Shown in pieces: positions 26,912 to 36,404 of a DNA stretch of 64,000 nucleotides (the first letter of the stretch is position 1; every line of letters begins with the position of its first letter). Below the pieces are notes generated by a model that searched no databases, was not told the DNA's origin, and was given only the letters and a program-made list of their open reading frames with translations. The translations under genes and the position numbers were made by a program. Source of the stretch: Flavobacteriales bacterium (GTDB taxonomy: Bacteria > Bacteroidota > Bacteroidia > Flavobacteriales_D > Crocinitomicaceae); assembly GCA_947497485.1 (NCBI GenBank), contig CANMHB010000003.1, positions 62,001 through 126,000 of the forward strand. The letters are read 5' to 3'.

Positions 26912-29635
26912 GTGAATAGGGCGAAAATAATAATTATTAGTGCAATTGTAATGATTTTGGCATTTTCATGTAGCCTAAATCGAAACGTTCCGAATAATTT
27001 ATACCTTTTGAAATCGAATGAAATTTTCATCAATAAAAATACGATTCCCAAAGAAGATATTGCGCTAATCGTTCGTCAAAAGCCCAATCAAAGGACTTTT
27101 GGATTACCTATCAAACTTTACATCTTTAATCTTTTTGATTCAACCGCAATAGCTCACAAACGTTTAAAAAAAATGGATTCATTTGAACGCCGCGTATTGA
27201 AAAAACAACACAAGGCTGAAATAAAAAATCAAAAAAGGATCAAAAGAGCAATAAAAAAAGGTGAAGGAGAATATGTCAAAAAAGTAGTTAGCGATACCGT
27301 TTTTTCGAAAATACTTTTTCGTGAAAAAATGAAATATAAGTTTGGCCAGAAACCTATAGTTTTTGACTCGTTACTATACAAAAAGAGCCTTGATCAAATT
27401 GGGATCTATTTAAAAAAGAAAGGTTATTACTTCAATTCTGTAATTGGTGAAGTTAATTACAATCAGAAAAAAAAACACGCACATGTTGCTTATAAAATTG
27501 AAACAGGTAAGCCTTTTATAATTGATTCAGTTAAAATTATTGGATCTAATTTAATTACTGGACTTTATGGCAAATATGAGCGTAAGTATAAACAAGCGAA
27601 TGAAGGAGAAAGCCCTTTAAAAGATAAGAACTTCGACTTAGATTATCTTGATCAATTTAGAGCTGATGTTTCTGATTTCATGAGAGATGAGATGATATAT
27701 CAATTCTATCCTTCGAATATTCATTTTATTGCCGATACATTCAAGAAATCAATGAAAGTTAATTTAATTCTTGAGTTTAATGATCGACTAATTCCCGATC
27801 CAAACAACAAAGATTCATTGAAAAAAATTCCTTTTAAAGAGACATTTATTAACAATGTGTTTTTTCATTTAGCCGATACATTGAGTGTTAAAGGAAGTTT
27901 TTCTGAATTAATTAAATCTAATGGAAAAAGCTTAAATGATTCAATATTACCTCAATTTGTGAATACTTTGAATAAAATAGTTTATTCGGATATTTCCTAT
28001 TCTAAAAAGAAATTAAAAAAGTTAAAACTACCCAAAGGCTCGCCAGATCCCTTTCGAATTATTCAAGTCACCTACAACGGGCAAAAATCATGGATTAGAC
28101 CGGACATTTTAGAAATGCAGAATTATTTAGAACATGAAAATAAATACAAAGAATATTACCTTGACCGAAGTTATCGAAGTCTTGTGCAATTGGGTGTATT
28201 TAGCTCGATAAAGCCTATTTTAGTTGAAATCCCTGGAACAAATAAATTAGACGTACATTACTATTTGGAGCCAGCTGAAAAACAATCATTTGGATTTGAA
28301 CCTAAATTTACTACAACTTCTGGTTTACTAGGTGCAAATGCCTCTATTAATTACACGAATAAAAACCTTTTTAGAGGTACTGAAAAAATGACGCTATCCT
28401 TCGGTGGTGGCTTTGAGACACAGACCCAAGTACTAGATGAAACAAGTCAAAGAAATTTTTTCAACACATTTGAAATAGGGCCAAGCATTAAATTTGACTT
28501 ACCAGGATTATTTCCTGCACCTCCAACAGCTCTTAAATCAAAAAGGCAAAAACCAAGAACCGAAATATCGACTGCCCTCAATTTTGAAAAAAGGGACATT
28601 TTTGACCGACGTGTTTTTCAATTGAATTACATGTGGAAATTTTATGTTGGTAAAACACAAGTTTTCAAAATGGGCTTCCCTGGAGCATCAGTTATTAAAT
28701 TTGTTCAAATTGATCCAAGTCCAGCTTTTGAACAGCAGTTGAGTACAATAAACGACGTCTTTTTAACCAATTCGTATAGTAATCAATTTATATGGCAAGA
28801 CTTTAAATTCTCATGGGAATTCAATAACAAGGATAAGGATTTTGAGGAAGGAAAAAAGAGATTTTTAAATTCTAATATTTATTTCTCGTCAACACTCGAT
28901 GCAGCTGGAAATTTTTTATATGCTTTCCGAGATAAACAAGATATCATCGACGGATTTTATCAATTTCAGAATTTAGTTTATTCTCAATTCGTTCGCATAG
29001 ATAATCAATACATTTTGACACGAAAACTAAAGCAAAAGACGAGTCTTCATGTTCGTTTGTCTGGGGGAGGAGGGATACCTTATCGGAACTCAAAAACATC
29101 CTTGCCTTATGATTATTCTTTCTTTGCAGGAGGATCCAACGATAATCGTGGATGGACAGCTCGAGCTTTAGGGCCAGGAGGTTATAAATATCACCTTGAC
29201 ACCAATAGATTGGGAACGCAAATTGCCGATATTCGATTGGGCGGATCAGTTGAATATCGATTTTCATTAGGCGGAATGTTTAAAGGGGCTGTATTTTCTG
29301 ATTTCGGAAATATTTGGACCTACAAAGAAGACCAGAGCAGGGAATTCAGTCGGTTTTCTTTGAAAACGTTTTTTCCTCAATTTGCTGTTTCAGCTGGAGT
29401 TGGTCTGCGTTTGGATTTGGATTTCTTTGTTATTCGATTAGATTTGGGATGCCCAATTTATAATCCTGCATATGCGGATGGTGCGCGTTGGGTTTTTCAG
29501 GATATGCGAACCAGATCAACATACTACAAAGAAGGTGAAGATTATTTTAATAAAACTAATCAAGAGGTTAAAAAAATTATGCCGAAACCTTTTCCGATTA
29601 ATTTTTTAAACTTTGGTATTGGTTATCCCTTTTAA
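26912..29635 (+). CDS. BamA/TamA-type Omp85 outer membrane protein, lipoprotein-like N-terminus
   Basis: 907 residues. The GTG start is chosen because it gives a complete lipoprotein signal ending in LAFSC (Cys20); the next ATG would remove most of it. A basic segment (residues 85-130) and POTRA-like repeats follow (VKIIGSNLITGLYG and YLDRSYRSLVQLGVFSS). The C-terminal half is an Omp85 barrel, with RGWTARALGPGG near the conserved [VL]RG[YF] loop and a final strand ending in Phe (FGIGYPF). Lipid-anchored Omp85 proteins are known in Bacteroidota as TamA/TamL-like members. It probably inserts or translocates envelope proteins with a TamB-type partner, which is not in the window. Confidence 0.9.
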   Translation: MNRAKIIIISAIVMILAFSCSLNRNVPNNLYLLKSNEIFINKNTIPKEDIALIVRQKPNQRTFGLPIKLYIFNLFDSTAIAHKRLKKMDSFERRVLKKQHKAEIKNQKRIKRAIKKGEGEYVKKVVSDTVFSKILFREKMKYKFGQKPIVFDSLLYKKSLDQIGIYLKKKGYYFNSVIGEVNYNQKKKHAHVAYKIETGKPFIIDSVKIIGSNLITGLYGKYERKYKQANEGESPLKDKNFDLDYLDQFRADVSDFMRDEMIYQFYPSNIHFIADTFKKSMKVNLILEFNDRLIPDPNNKDSLKKIPFKETFINNVFFHLADTLSVKGSFSELIKSNGKSLNDSILPQFVNTLNKIVYSDISYSKKKLKKLKLPKGSPDPFRIIQVTYNGQKSWIRPDILEMQNYLEHENKYKEYYLDRSYRSLVQLGVFSSIKPILVEIPGTNKLDVHYYLEPAEKQSFGFEPKFTTTSGLLGANASINYTNKNLFRGTEKMTLSFGGGFETQTQVLDETSQRNFFNTFEIGPSIKFDLPGLFPAPPTALKSKRQKPRTEISTALNFEKRDIFDRRVFQLNYMWKFYVGKTQVFKMGFPGASVIKFVQIDPSPAFEQQLSTINDVFLTNSYSNQFIWQDFKFSWEFNNKDKDFEEGKKRFLNSNIYFSSTLDAAGNFLYAFRDKQDIIDGFYQFQNLVYSQFVRIDNQYILTRKLKQKTSLHVRLSGGGGIPYRNSKTSLPYDYSFFAGGSNDNRGWTARALGPGGYKYHLDTNRLGTQIADIRLGGSVEYRFSLGGMFKGAVFSDFGNIWTYKEDQSREFSRFSLKTFFPQFAVSAGVGLRLDLDFFVIRLDLGCPIYNPAYADGARWVFQDMRTRSTYYKEGEDYFNKTNQEVKKIMPKPFPINFLNFGIGYPF

Positions 29636-29638
29636 TTT

Positions 29639-31276
29639 ATGTTTCGTATTCTATCTATTTCATTATTGCTTATCGTTTTATTGGCATCTTGCATGAAAGG
29701 AGAGCATGTGGATTTAATTATTCACAACGCACAAATTCATACAATGAACGAGGGGATGGATGTTGCCGATGCTGTTGCTATTCGTGACGGAAAAATCATA
29801 GAGGTTGGTCCTGAGCGACAAATTTTAAATAAATACCGCTCTGATGAAACCATTGATGCATTGGGAAGAGATGTCTATCCAGGACTTACGGATGCACACG
29901 GACATATTTTTTCATATGCTAATCAAAAAATGAATGTTGATTTGGTAGGTTGTAAATCAATGAATGAAGTGGTTTACCGTTGTGAAAAATATTTGAGTAG
30001 AACAGGTAAAAAGTTTATTGTTGGTCGTGGATGGGATCAAACTTTATTTTCATCTAAGGAGATGCCTGACTACAAGGCTTTAAGTGAGAAATTCAAAAAT
30101 ATTCCTGTTTGTCTCTATCGAATTGATGGCCATGCGGCTCTCGTAAACGATTTTTTAATTAAAAAAGCTGGGATTTCTGAGTGCAGTGCAGTAGATGGGG
30201 GAGAGGTTCAGTTAATTAATGGCAAACCTAGTGGCATTTTGTTAGATAACGCCATGAAGTTGGTTGAAGATTTTCTTCCTAAATTTTCCAAGATTGAATG
30301 GAATGATAAAATTCTGGAAGTACAACAAGAACTTTTCCAATATGGAGTTACAGGTGTGCATGAAGCAGGAATAGAATTTGAGCAAATTTCAACTTTAAAG
30401 AATTTGATTGCGCAAAATAAACTGAATTTGAATGTATACGCCATGTTGCTTCCAACGGAAAAGAATAAAGAATTTGCGCGTAAAAATGGTCCTTACAATT
30501 TTCGAAATCTGAATATTCGAAGTTTTAAAGTTTATGCAGATGGTGCCCTTGGTTCACGAGGTGCTTTATTAAAAAAATCATATTCGGATTCTCCTCATTC
30601 AAATGGTCTGCTTTTAACGAAAACTTCTGAAATAGAAAAAATCATGAATTTTTGTCTTGAAAATGACTATCAAATGAATACCCATGGAATTGGTGATTCT
30701 GCGATTTCTGTCATTTTAAATTTATGTAAAAAAGCATATACCATCAAAAAAGATCATCGATTCCGAGTTGAACATGCTCAGGTCATTGACCCAAAGGATT
30801 TTCAAAAATTTGCAGATTATGCTATTTTCCCTTCCGTTCAGCCAACGCATGCTGTTTCTGATTGCAGGTGGGCAGAGGAACGCATTGGAAAAAAACGAAT
30901 GCATGGAGCATATGCTTATCGATCATTACTCAATCAATTTGGCATGATTGCTATTGGCACTGATTTCCCAGTGGAATCCATAAATCCTTTTCTGACAATT
31001 CACGCAGCCGTTCAACGAAAAAACAAACAAAATGAACCTAAAAATGGATTTAATATGGCTGAGGCTATTTCTCTCGATGAAGTTATGAAAGGAATGACAA
31101 TTTGGGCGGCTTTTGCAGAGTTTAATGAAGCTAAAAGGGGAAGTATTGAAAAAGGAAAAGAAGCAACTATTGTAATTTTTGATAAACCTTTAACCTCAAA
31201 TGCGCTATTTATTGAGAATTTCGCTTGGAAAACGTTAATTCGAGGTAAAATTGTCTATGAACAAGGGGAATTATAA
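29639..31276 (+). CDS. Amidohydrolase of the YtcJ/metal-dependent type, lipoprotein
   Basis: 545 residues. The signal ends LLASC, giving a lipidated Cys18. The amidohydrolase-3 pattern is clear: PGLTDAHGH (metal His pair), VGRGWDQTLF, ADGALGSRGA, NTHGIGD, RVEHAQVI and IGTDFPVE with the catalytic Asp. Members hydrolyse amide or similar bonds in varied small molecules, so the substrate is open. The ATG is 3 bases after the Omp85 stop, hence co-transcribed and probably exported to the same envelope side. Confidence 0.9.
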   Translation: MFRILSISLLLIVLLASCMKGEHVDLIIHNAQIHTMNEGMDVADAVAIRDGKIIEVGPERQILNKYRSDETIDALGRDVYPGLTDAHGHIFSYANQKMNVDLVGCKSMNEVVYRCEKYLSRTGKKFIVGRGWDQTLFSSKEMPDYKALSEKFKNIPVCLYRIDGHAALVNDFLIKKAGISECSAVDGGEVQLINGKPSGILLDNAMKLVEDFLPKFSKIEWNDKILEVQQELFQYGVTGVHEAGIEFEQISTLKNLIAQNKLNLNVYAMLLPTEKNKEFARKNGPYNFRNLNIRSFKVYADGALGSRGALLKKSYSDSPHSNGLLLTKTSEIEKIMNFCLENDYQMNTHGIGDSAISVILNLCKKAYTIKKDHRFRVEHAQVIDPKDFQKFADYAIFPSVQPTHAVSDCRWAEERIGKKRMHGAYAYRSLLNQFGMIAIGTDFPVESINPFLTIHAAVQRKNKQNEPKNGFNMAEAISLDEVMKGMTIWAAFAEFNEAKRGSIEKGKEATIVIFDKPLTSNALFIENFAWKTLIRGKIVYEQGEL

Positions 31277-31341
31277 GTTAGTAACCTTTGTTACAAGTAA
31301 TCAAATAATTCTAAGCAATTTTGTCTCTAAACTAATTTGAT

Positions 31342-32145
31342 GTGATTGAATTAATCGGTTTTCTGCTTGCTACAATTGTTGGTATCACATTGGGATTAGT
31401 GGGAAGTGGTGGGTCAATTTTGACTGTTCCAATTTTAATTTCATTTTTTCAAATTGCTCCTGAAACAGCCTTCGATTACTCATTATTCATTGTCGGAAGT
31501 GCCTCCTTGATTGGCACGATAAAGGCATTTATAAATAAAATAATTGATTTTCGCATTGGTCTGTCTTTTGGAATTACTTCGATTATATCTGTTTATCTAA
31601 CTCGTATTTTTTTAGTACCGAATCTACCTGATGTACTTTTTAGAATAAGAGGATTCCAACTTAGTAAAGAAAACTACTTGTTGCTACTTTTTGCGTTGTT
31701 GATGATACTTGCATCTGTTACAATGATAAAAAAGAATAATTATTTGGTAGATCGAAATGAAAATTGGCTACTAGCTAATAAACGATTGATTTTTCTTTTA
31801 GCAGGAATTATTACAGGTTTAATTACAGGATTAGTTGGTGCTGGTGGAGGTTTCATTATAATCCCAATTTTATTCTTGATCGGAAGATTACCTATGAATA
31901 AAGCTGTAGGAACCTCCCTTATGATAATTACCATGAATTCGCTTATCGGTTTTTTTAGTAATTTACAATTGAAAATAGCTATAAATTGGTATTTCATATT
32001 TTCGTTTGCTTCATTTACAATTATTGGGATTTTAATAGGAACTTACTTAAGTCGTTTTATTGATGGGCAAAAATTGAAAAAAATATTTGGTTGGTTTGTA
32101 ATGCTTTTAGGACTTTACATTATAATTTCCAGTCTAATTAATTAA
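31342..32145 (+). CDS. TauE/SafE-family sulfite/anion exporter
   Basis: 267 residues, about eight transmembrane helices. Both halves begin with the family's glycine-rich repeat: LGLVGSGGSILTVPIL (residues 18-33) and TGLVGAGGGFIIIPIL (about 161-176). The start is GTG; the ATG one base earlier is out of frame and runs into TGA at once. The gene is 18 bases before the persulfide dioxygenase-rhodanese gene, an arrangement known from cst-type sulfide detoxification loci where TauE is thought to export sulfite. Confidence 0.92.
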   Translation: MIELIGFLLATIVGITLGLVGSGGSILTVPILISFFQIAPETAFDYSLFIVGSASLIGTIKAFINKIIDFRIGLSFGITSIISVYLTRIFLVPNLPDVLFRIRGFQLSKENYLLLLFALLMILASVTMIKKNNYLVDRNENWLLANKRLIFLLAGIITGLITGLVGAGGGFIIIPILFLIGRLPMNKAVGTSLMIITMNSLIGFFSNLQLKIAINWYFIFSFASFTIIGILIGTYLSRFIDGQKLKKIFGWFVMLLGLYIIISSLIN

Positions 32146-32163
32146 CTTTAAAAAAAATAAATC

Positions 32164-33567
32164 ATGCAAGTCGAACAAATTTACACAGGCTGCTTATCGC
32201 AAGGATCTTATTATATTACATCAAATGGAGAGGCCATTATTATTGATCCGCTTCGTGAAGTTGAACCATACATTCAAAGAGCAGAAAGAGATGGTGTTAA
32301 GATTAAATATATTTTAGAAACACATTTTCATGCAGATTTTGTGAGTGGACATATAGATTTAGCGAAGGCAACAGGAGCACAAATTGTTTTTGGTCCAAAT
32401 GCTGACACTAATTATGAGTTTCATCAAGCTATCGATGGTGAAATTCTTCCGTTCGGCAATGTTTCCATTAAAGTTTTGCATACGCCTGGTCACACGATGG
32501 AATCTACTTGTTATTTATTGAAAAATGAAGCAGGTGAGGATTATGCGTTATTTTCAGGAGATAGTTTGTTTATCGGAGATGTCGGACGGCCAGATTTAGC
32601 TCAAAAATCAGCATCAATGACAATGGAGCAACTTGCAGGTTTGCTTTTCCATTCACTTAGAAATAAAATTATGACCCTAGCTGATGACGTTATTGTTTAC
32701 CCAGCACACGGAGCAGGAAGCGCATGTGGAAAAAATCTTTCGAAAGAAACTGTTAGTACGATTGGTGAGCAAAAGAAACAGAATTACGCGCTGAGATCAG
32801 ATATGACTGAAAGTCAATTCATTAAGGAAGTTACCGATGGATTGCTCCCGCCACCGGGTTATTTTGGGATGAATGTCGCAATGAATAAATCCGGTTATGA
32901 ACAAATATCAGAAGTCATGAGACGGGGATTAACTCCATTAACTTTAGAAGCATTTGACCTACTAACTTCAAACAATGAAATTCTAATTTTAGATACACGA
33001 TCAGCGAATGAATTTTCAAAAGGATTTATTAAAGGAAGTTTATTTGTAGGTCTTGAAGGACAATTTGCACCATGGGTAGGAGCAATGATACCCAATATTG
33101 ATCAGCAAATTGTTTTGATAACAGATCTTGGTAAAGAGGAAGAAACGGTTAAACGTTTAGCGAGAGTTGGTTACGATCACGTTTTGGGTTATTTGAATGG
33201 AGGTTTCCAAGTTTGGAGAAATGCTGGTAGAAAAATTGAAACGATTGAACGAATTGATGCTGAGCAATTTGAAAAACAATTCCAACAAAGCCCAATCGTA
33301 ATTGATGTGCGTAAACCAGGAGAATTCGAAGCTGAGCATATCGAATCAGCAACAAACTTGCCATTGGATTATATTAATGAAAATTCAAGTAATTATCCAA
33401 ATGAACCATTTATTCTGCATTGCGCAGGAGGGTATCGCAGTATGATTGCAGCTTCTGTATTGAAAATGAGAGGCCTAGATAATTTTGTTGATGTGATTGG
33501 AGGGTTTTCTGCAATTGCAAAAACAGCTGTGAAAAGGACTCAATTTCAGTGCTCCTCTAAAGGATAA
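32164..33567 (+). CDS. Persulfide dioxygenase-double rhodanese fusion (CstB/ETHE1-like)
   Basis: 467 residues. Residues 1-240 are a metallo-beta-lactamase-fold dioxygenase with iron-ligand candidates H54/H56 (THFHAD), H110 (TPGHT) and D133 (SGDSLF), plus H182 (PAHGAGSACG). Residues 270-355 are a rhodanese domain whose active-site loop is TDLGKE and lacks Cys. Residues 375-460 are a second rhodanese with catalytic C420 in HCAGGYRS. This is the layout of CstB: the dioxygenase oxidises persulfides to sulfite and the rhodanese moves sulfane sulfur, partly forming thiosulfate. Position after TauE supports this role. Confidence 0.92.
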   Translation: MQVEQIYTGCLSQGSYYITSNGEAIIIDPLREVEPYIQRAERDGVKIKYILETHFHADFVSGHIDLAKATGAQIVFGPNADTNYEFHQAIDGEILPFGNVSIKVLHTPGHTMESTCYLLKNEAGEDYALFSGDSLFIGDVGRPDLAQKSASMTMEQLAGLLFHSLRNKIMTLADDVIVYPAHGAGSACGKNLSKETVSTIGEQKKQNYALRSDMTESQFIKEVTDGLLPPPGYFGMNVAMNKSGYEQISEVMRRGLTPLTLEAFDLLTSNNEILILDTRSANEFSKGFIKGSLFVGLEGQFAPWVGAMIPNIDQQIVLITDLGKEEETVKRLARVGYDHVLGYLNGGFQVWRNAGRKIETIERIDAEQFEKQFQQSPIVIDVRKPGEFEAEHIESATNLPLDYINENSSNYPNEPFILHCAGGYRSMIAASVLKMRGLDNFVDVIGGFSAIAKTAVKRTQFQCSSKG

Positions 33568-33625
33568 TTTATTTTAAGTCAATCAATTCATATATAGATA
33601 GTTTCATTAATTTTAAACAAAAAAC

Positions 33626-34366
33626 ATGAACTTTATTAAGGCTAATGCTGCAACAATTTTAATTTCAATTGCGGTAATTATTACGGGTTATATTTTAGGT
33701 GAATCATACTTATCTAAAGGTAAAGCTGATCCTGAAATTAGTGTCACAGGTCTTGGAGAACAATCATTTGATTCTGATTTGATTGTTTGGCGGGCTAGTT
33801 TCTCAAAGAAAAACTTGGATTTAAAACAAGCCTATTCTGATTTAAATGCTGACGTCAAAAGAGTGAAATCATACTTGAAGTCGCAAGGAATATCCAACGA
33901 TGAAGTTGTTTTTGAGGCTGCTGAAATCCAAAAGGAATATGCAACTGAATATGATGAAAACGGGAATGAAAGAAGTAGTTATTTTACCGGTTACAATTTA
34001 ACACAAAGCATAAGGGTTCAGTCAAAAAATGTTGATTTAGTAGAGAAAACATCGCGTGAAGTCTCCCAGTTAATAGATTCAGGAATTGAGTTAAACTCTT
34101 TTGCGCCAGAATATTATTACACAAAACTTGCAGAATTAAAATTAAAAATGATTGAACAAGCCACCAAAGATGCACACGATAGAGCTGAGAAGATTGCTGA
34201 GAATGGGGGAGGGGACTTGGGAGATTTAAAAAGTGCTGATATGGGGGTTTTTCAAATAACAGCAGAAAATTCATCGGAAGATTATAGTTGGGGAGGTAGT
34301 TTTAATACATCGTCCAAAAGAAAAACAGCGAACATCACGATGCGCTTGAAATATGAGATTGATTAA
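33626..34366 (+). CDS. SIMPL domain protein, membrane-anchored or secreted
   Basis: 246 residues. One N-terminal hydrophobic helix (residues 9-27) acts as signal or anchor. The rest is a SIMPL (DUF541) domain: EISVTGLGEQSFDSDLIVW at its start, the repeat-like strand pair, and the conserved KDAHDRAEKIAENGGGDLGD near the end. SIMPL proteins are periplasmic and widespread, with unclear biochemistry. It follows the dioxygenase-rhodanese gene by 58 bases and precedes the DUF2891 gene by 24. Confidence 0.87.
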   Translation: MNFIKANAATILISIAVIITGYILGESYLSKGKADPEISVTGLGEQSFDSDLIVWRASFSKKNLDLKQAYSDLNADVKRVKSYLKSQGISNDEVVFEAAEIQKEYATEYDENGNERSSYFTGYNLTQSIRVQSKNVDLVEKTSREVSQLIDSGIELNSFAPEYYYTKLAELKLKMIEQATKDAHDRAEKIAENGGGDLGDLKSADMGVFQITAENSSEDYSWGGSFNTSSKRKTANITMRLKYEID

Positions 34367-34390
34367 TTCCCATTTTATTTTATAAAGATT

Positions 34391-35509
34391 ATGTATAAAT
34401 TATTCCTGTTAGCTCTATTTTTTGCTTTTAAAATGTTTGCCCAAAGTGAACAATCCATTGTGAGTGTGCTTCAAGATGGAAGATATACCTTAAGTAACGA
34501 AGGCGCATCTTACTTTGCAAAACTTTCGTTGGATTGCACCAATAAATCAAGCCCACATTTTTATTTCAAAGCACTTAGGAAGCCAGGAGACAAGGCAGGG
34601 CCTCGAGATTTATGGCCTTCATTTTATGGGTGTTATGATTGGCACAGTGGCGTTCACAATCATTGGTGCATGGTTAAATTATTAAAACTTTTCCCGAATA
34701 TTCCTGAAGCTAAAGAATTGAAAGAAAAATTAGAGCTTAGCTTTTCAAAAGAAAATATTCTTGCTGAATTAAATTATGTTCGTTCGAATGAAGAAGGATT
34801 GTTTGAATTTCCATATGGTCAATCATGGCTATTGAAAGTTGCTGATGAATTGAAACGTTGGGATAACCCAGATGCAAAACGTTGGCTAACTAATTTAGAA
34901 CCTTTATCAAATTACATTGCTTTTGTTCATTTGAAAGTTTGGCCACAAGTAGAGAAATTAGAACTATCAGGAAGTCATGACAGCCCAGCTATGGGTTTGT
35001 CATTTGCGTATGATTATTCTGTGAGTTTCAATGATAAGGCATTAAAAAAAGTTGTTGTTTCTACTGCGAATAAGTATTATGGAAACATGTCAAATGTACC
35101 AATCGCTAAAGAACCGTTTGATTATGATTTCATGTCGGCTTCACTTTTAGTGAGTGATTTAATGAGAAAGGTTCTTTCCGAAAAAAAATACTGGGAATGG
35201 GTAAATAAATTTACGCCTGAATTATTTTCACTAAATGGATTGAAAGAGGGGTTGAAAATTAAAAAAACAGAAAAGCACGATGGATATGAGTCTCATTGGG
35301 ATGGGTATCATTTGAATCGCATTTGGTGTCTGAATGGAATGCTAAAATCAATTCCTGAAAATAGTTTGAAGCCAGAAATTAAAAAACAATGGGTTAGCCA
35401 AATGAATGATATGTGGGATTACGCGCAAGAAAGTATCGGAAAAGGAAATTACGACATAGACCATTGGCTATCTAGTTTTTCCGTTTTTGCGCTAATTGGT
35501 TATGATTAG
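34391..35509 (+). CDS. DUF2891 family secreted protein
   Basis: 372 residues with a signal peptide (residues 1-17, cleavage after FAQ). The DUF2891 core motif WPSFYGCYDWHSGVHNHWCM lies at about residues 74-93, followed by FEFPYGQSWLLK and SGSHDSPAMGLSFAYDY. The fold is expected to be an (alpha/alpha) toroid, like glycan- or uronate-active enzymes, but no activity has been assigned to the family that I know of. It ends the plus-strand operon, 2 bases before the convergent DUF6089 gene. Confidence 0.85.
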   Translation: MYKLFLLALFFAFKMFAQSEQSIVSVLQDGRYTLSNEGASYFAKLSLDCTNKSSPHFYFKALRKPGDKAGPRDLWPSFYGCYDWHSGVHNHWCMVKLLKLFPNIPEAKELKEKLELSFSKENILAELNYVRSNEEGLFEFPYGQSWLLKVADELKRWDNPDAKRWLTNLEPLSNYIAFVHLKVWPQVEKLELSGSHDSPAMGLSFAYDYSVSFNDKALKKVVVSTANKYYGNMSNVPIAKEPFDYDFMSASLLVSDLMRKVLSEKKYWEWVNKFTPELFSLNGLKEGLKIKKTEKHDGYESHWDGYHLNRIWCLNGMLKSIPENSLKPEIKKQWVSQMNDMWDYAQESIGKGNYDIDHWLSSFSVFALIGYD

Positions 35510-35511
35510 TA

Positions 35512-36339
35512 TTACTGTGGCCTAGGACAACCGCCGCCTTTACCTAATTTTATGGTAACCATGCCGCCACAATAGACATACCAGTCTTTAGTTGAAGAAT
35601 TACCTCGTTTACCAAAACGGTTTCCATCCAAACTTCTATTCGCTAATGCGGCTGCATTTGATCCATTCGCAGATGCAAGCGACACGGGATCCAAATATGT
35701 ATCACTTGCCACATCGTCTAGATAATCAGTAAAGGTCTTTCGAATTGCAATATCCAAATTGAAAGTAGCAAATTTGCCAAGTGTCAATTTTCCTCCAACG
35801 CCTAAAGGAACGCAAAGTTGAAGATTGTTGTATTTTCGTTTGTTGTTTAGTGAACTTCCTTGACCTTCAGTCCCAATCTCATTTAATTCGATTATTTCAC
35901 CATTATAACTTGTTGTCGGATTCATATAAAACAAACCGATTTGAGTCAAAAAATAAAAAGTTCCAAAATAGCGTTTATTTCCAATTTGAAAAGGGGAGTG
36001 GTAAAACTCTATTCCACCTGCTAATTCACGAATTTTCGACTGAAAATCTAAGTTGCGATTGACTAAAAGTGGTTTATCAGAGTCTTTATCGTAAGCTTCA
36101 ACGCTTCCAGCTGTAAAATTAAATCGTAAAGCCATTCGGTTTTGCAGATTAAACCGATACATCAAACCACCTGCAAGATTACTTTGATAAAATTGTTTCA
36201 GCGGATTTAAATCACCTAAATAATACATTTGACCAATATGAACACCCAGCTCCGATCGCGACATAAAAGTTGATCGTTGTGCTTTAATTGAAAAGCACAT
36301 GAAACAAATTTTTAAGATGAAAAGGGCTTTTTTCACCAT
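35512..36339 (-). CDS. DUF6089-like outer membrane beta-barrel protein
   Basis: 275 residues with a signal peptide (residues 1-20). The start of the mature chain, SELGVHIGQMYYLGDLNP, is the E-[LI]-G-x-x-x-G-x-x-x-Y-x-G-D motif of DUF6089. Alternating strands continue (MALRFNFTAGSVEAYD, YFGTFYFLTQIGLFYMNP, PLGVGGKLTLG). Within this family PorG is a component of the type IX secretion system, so a secretion link is possible but not shown. The C-terminal 30 residues are rich in Gly, Asn and Arg. Confidence 0.75.
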   Translation of the reverse strand: MVKKALFILKICFMCFSIKAQRSTFMSRSELGVHIGQMYYLGDLNPLKQFYQSNLAGGLMYRFNLQNRMALRFNFTAGSVEAYDKDSDKPLLVNRNLDFQSKIRELAGGIEFYHSPFQIGNKRYFGTFYFLTQIGLFYMNPTTSYNGEIIELNEIGTEGQGSSLNNKRKYNNLQLCVPLGVGGKLTLGKFATFNLDIAIRKTFTDYLDDVASDTYLDPVSLASANGSNAAALANRSLDGNRFGKRGNSSTKDWYVYCGGMVTIKLGKGGGCPRPQ

Positions 36340-36404
36340 TTTAAAACGTTCAATCAGCTGTTTTATTACATAAAGAGCGAAAAACTAAAATCTCACAAGT
36401 TTCC

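Noticed and set aside
26842-27051. Minus-strand frame spanning the trmH/Omp85 gap
   Set aside because: Overlaps both real genes out of frame and lacks any motif.
31281-31294. GTAAC-CTTT-GTTAC hairpin after the amidohydrolase gene
   Set aside because: Only 5 bp and no U run; too weak to call a terminator, although it could lightly separate the two transcription units.
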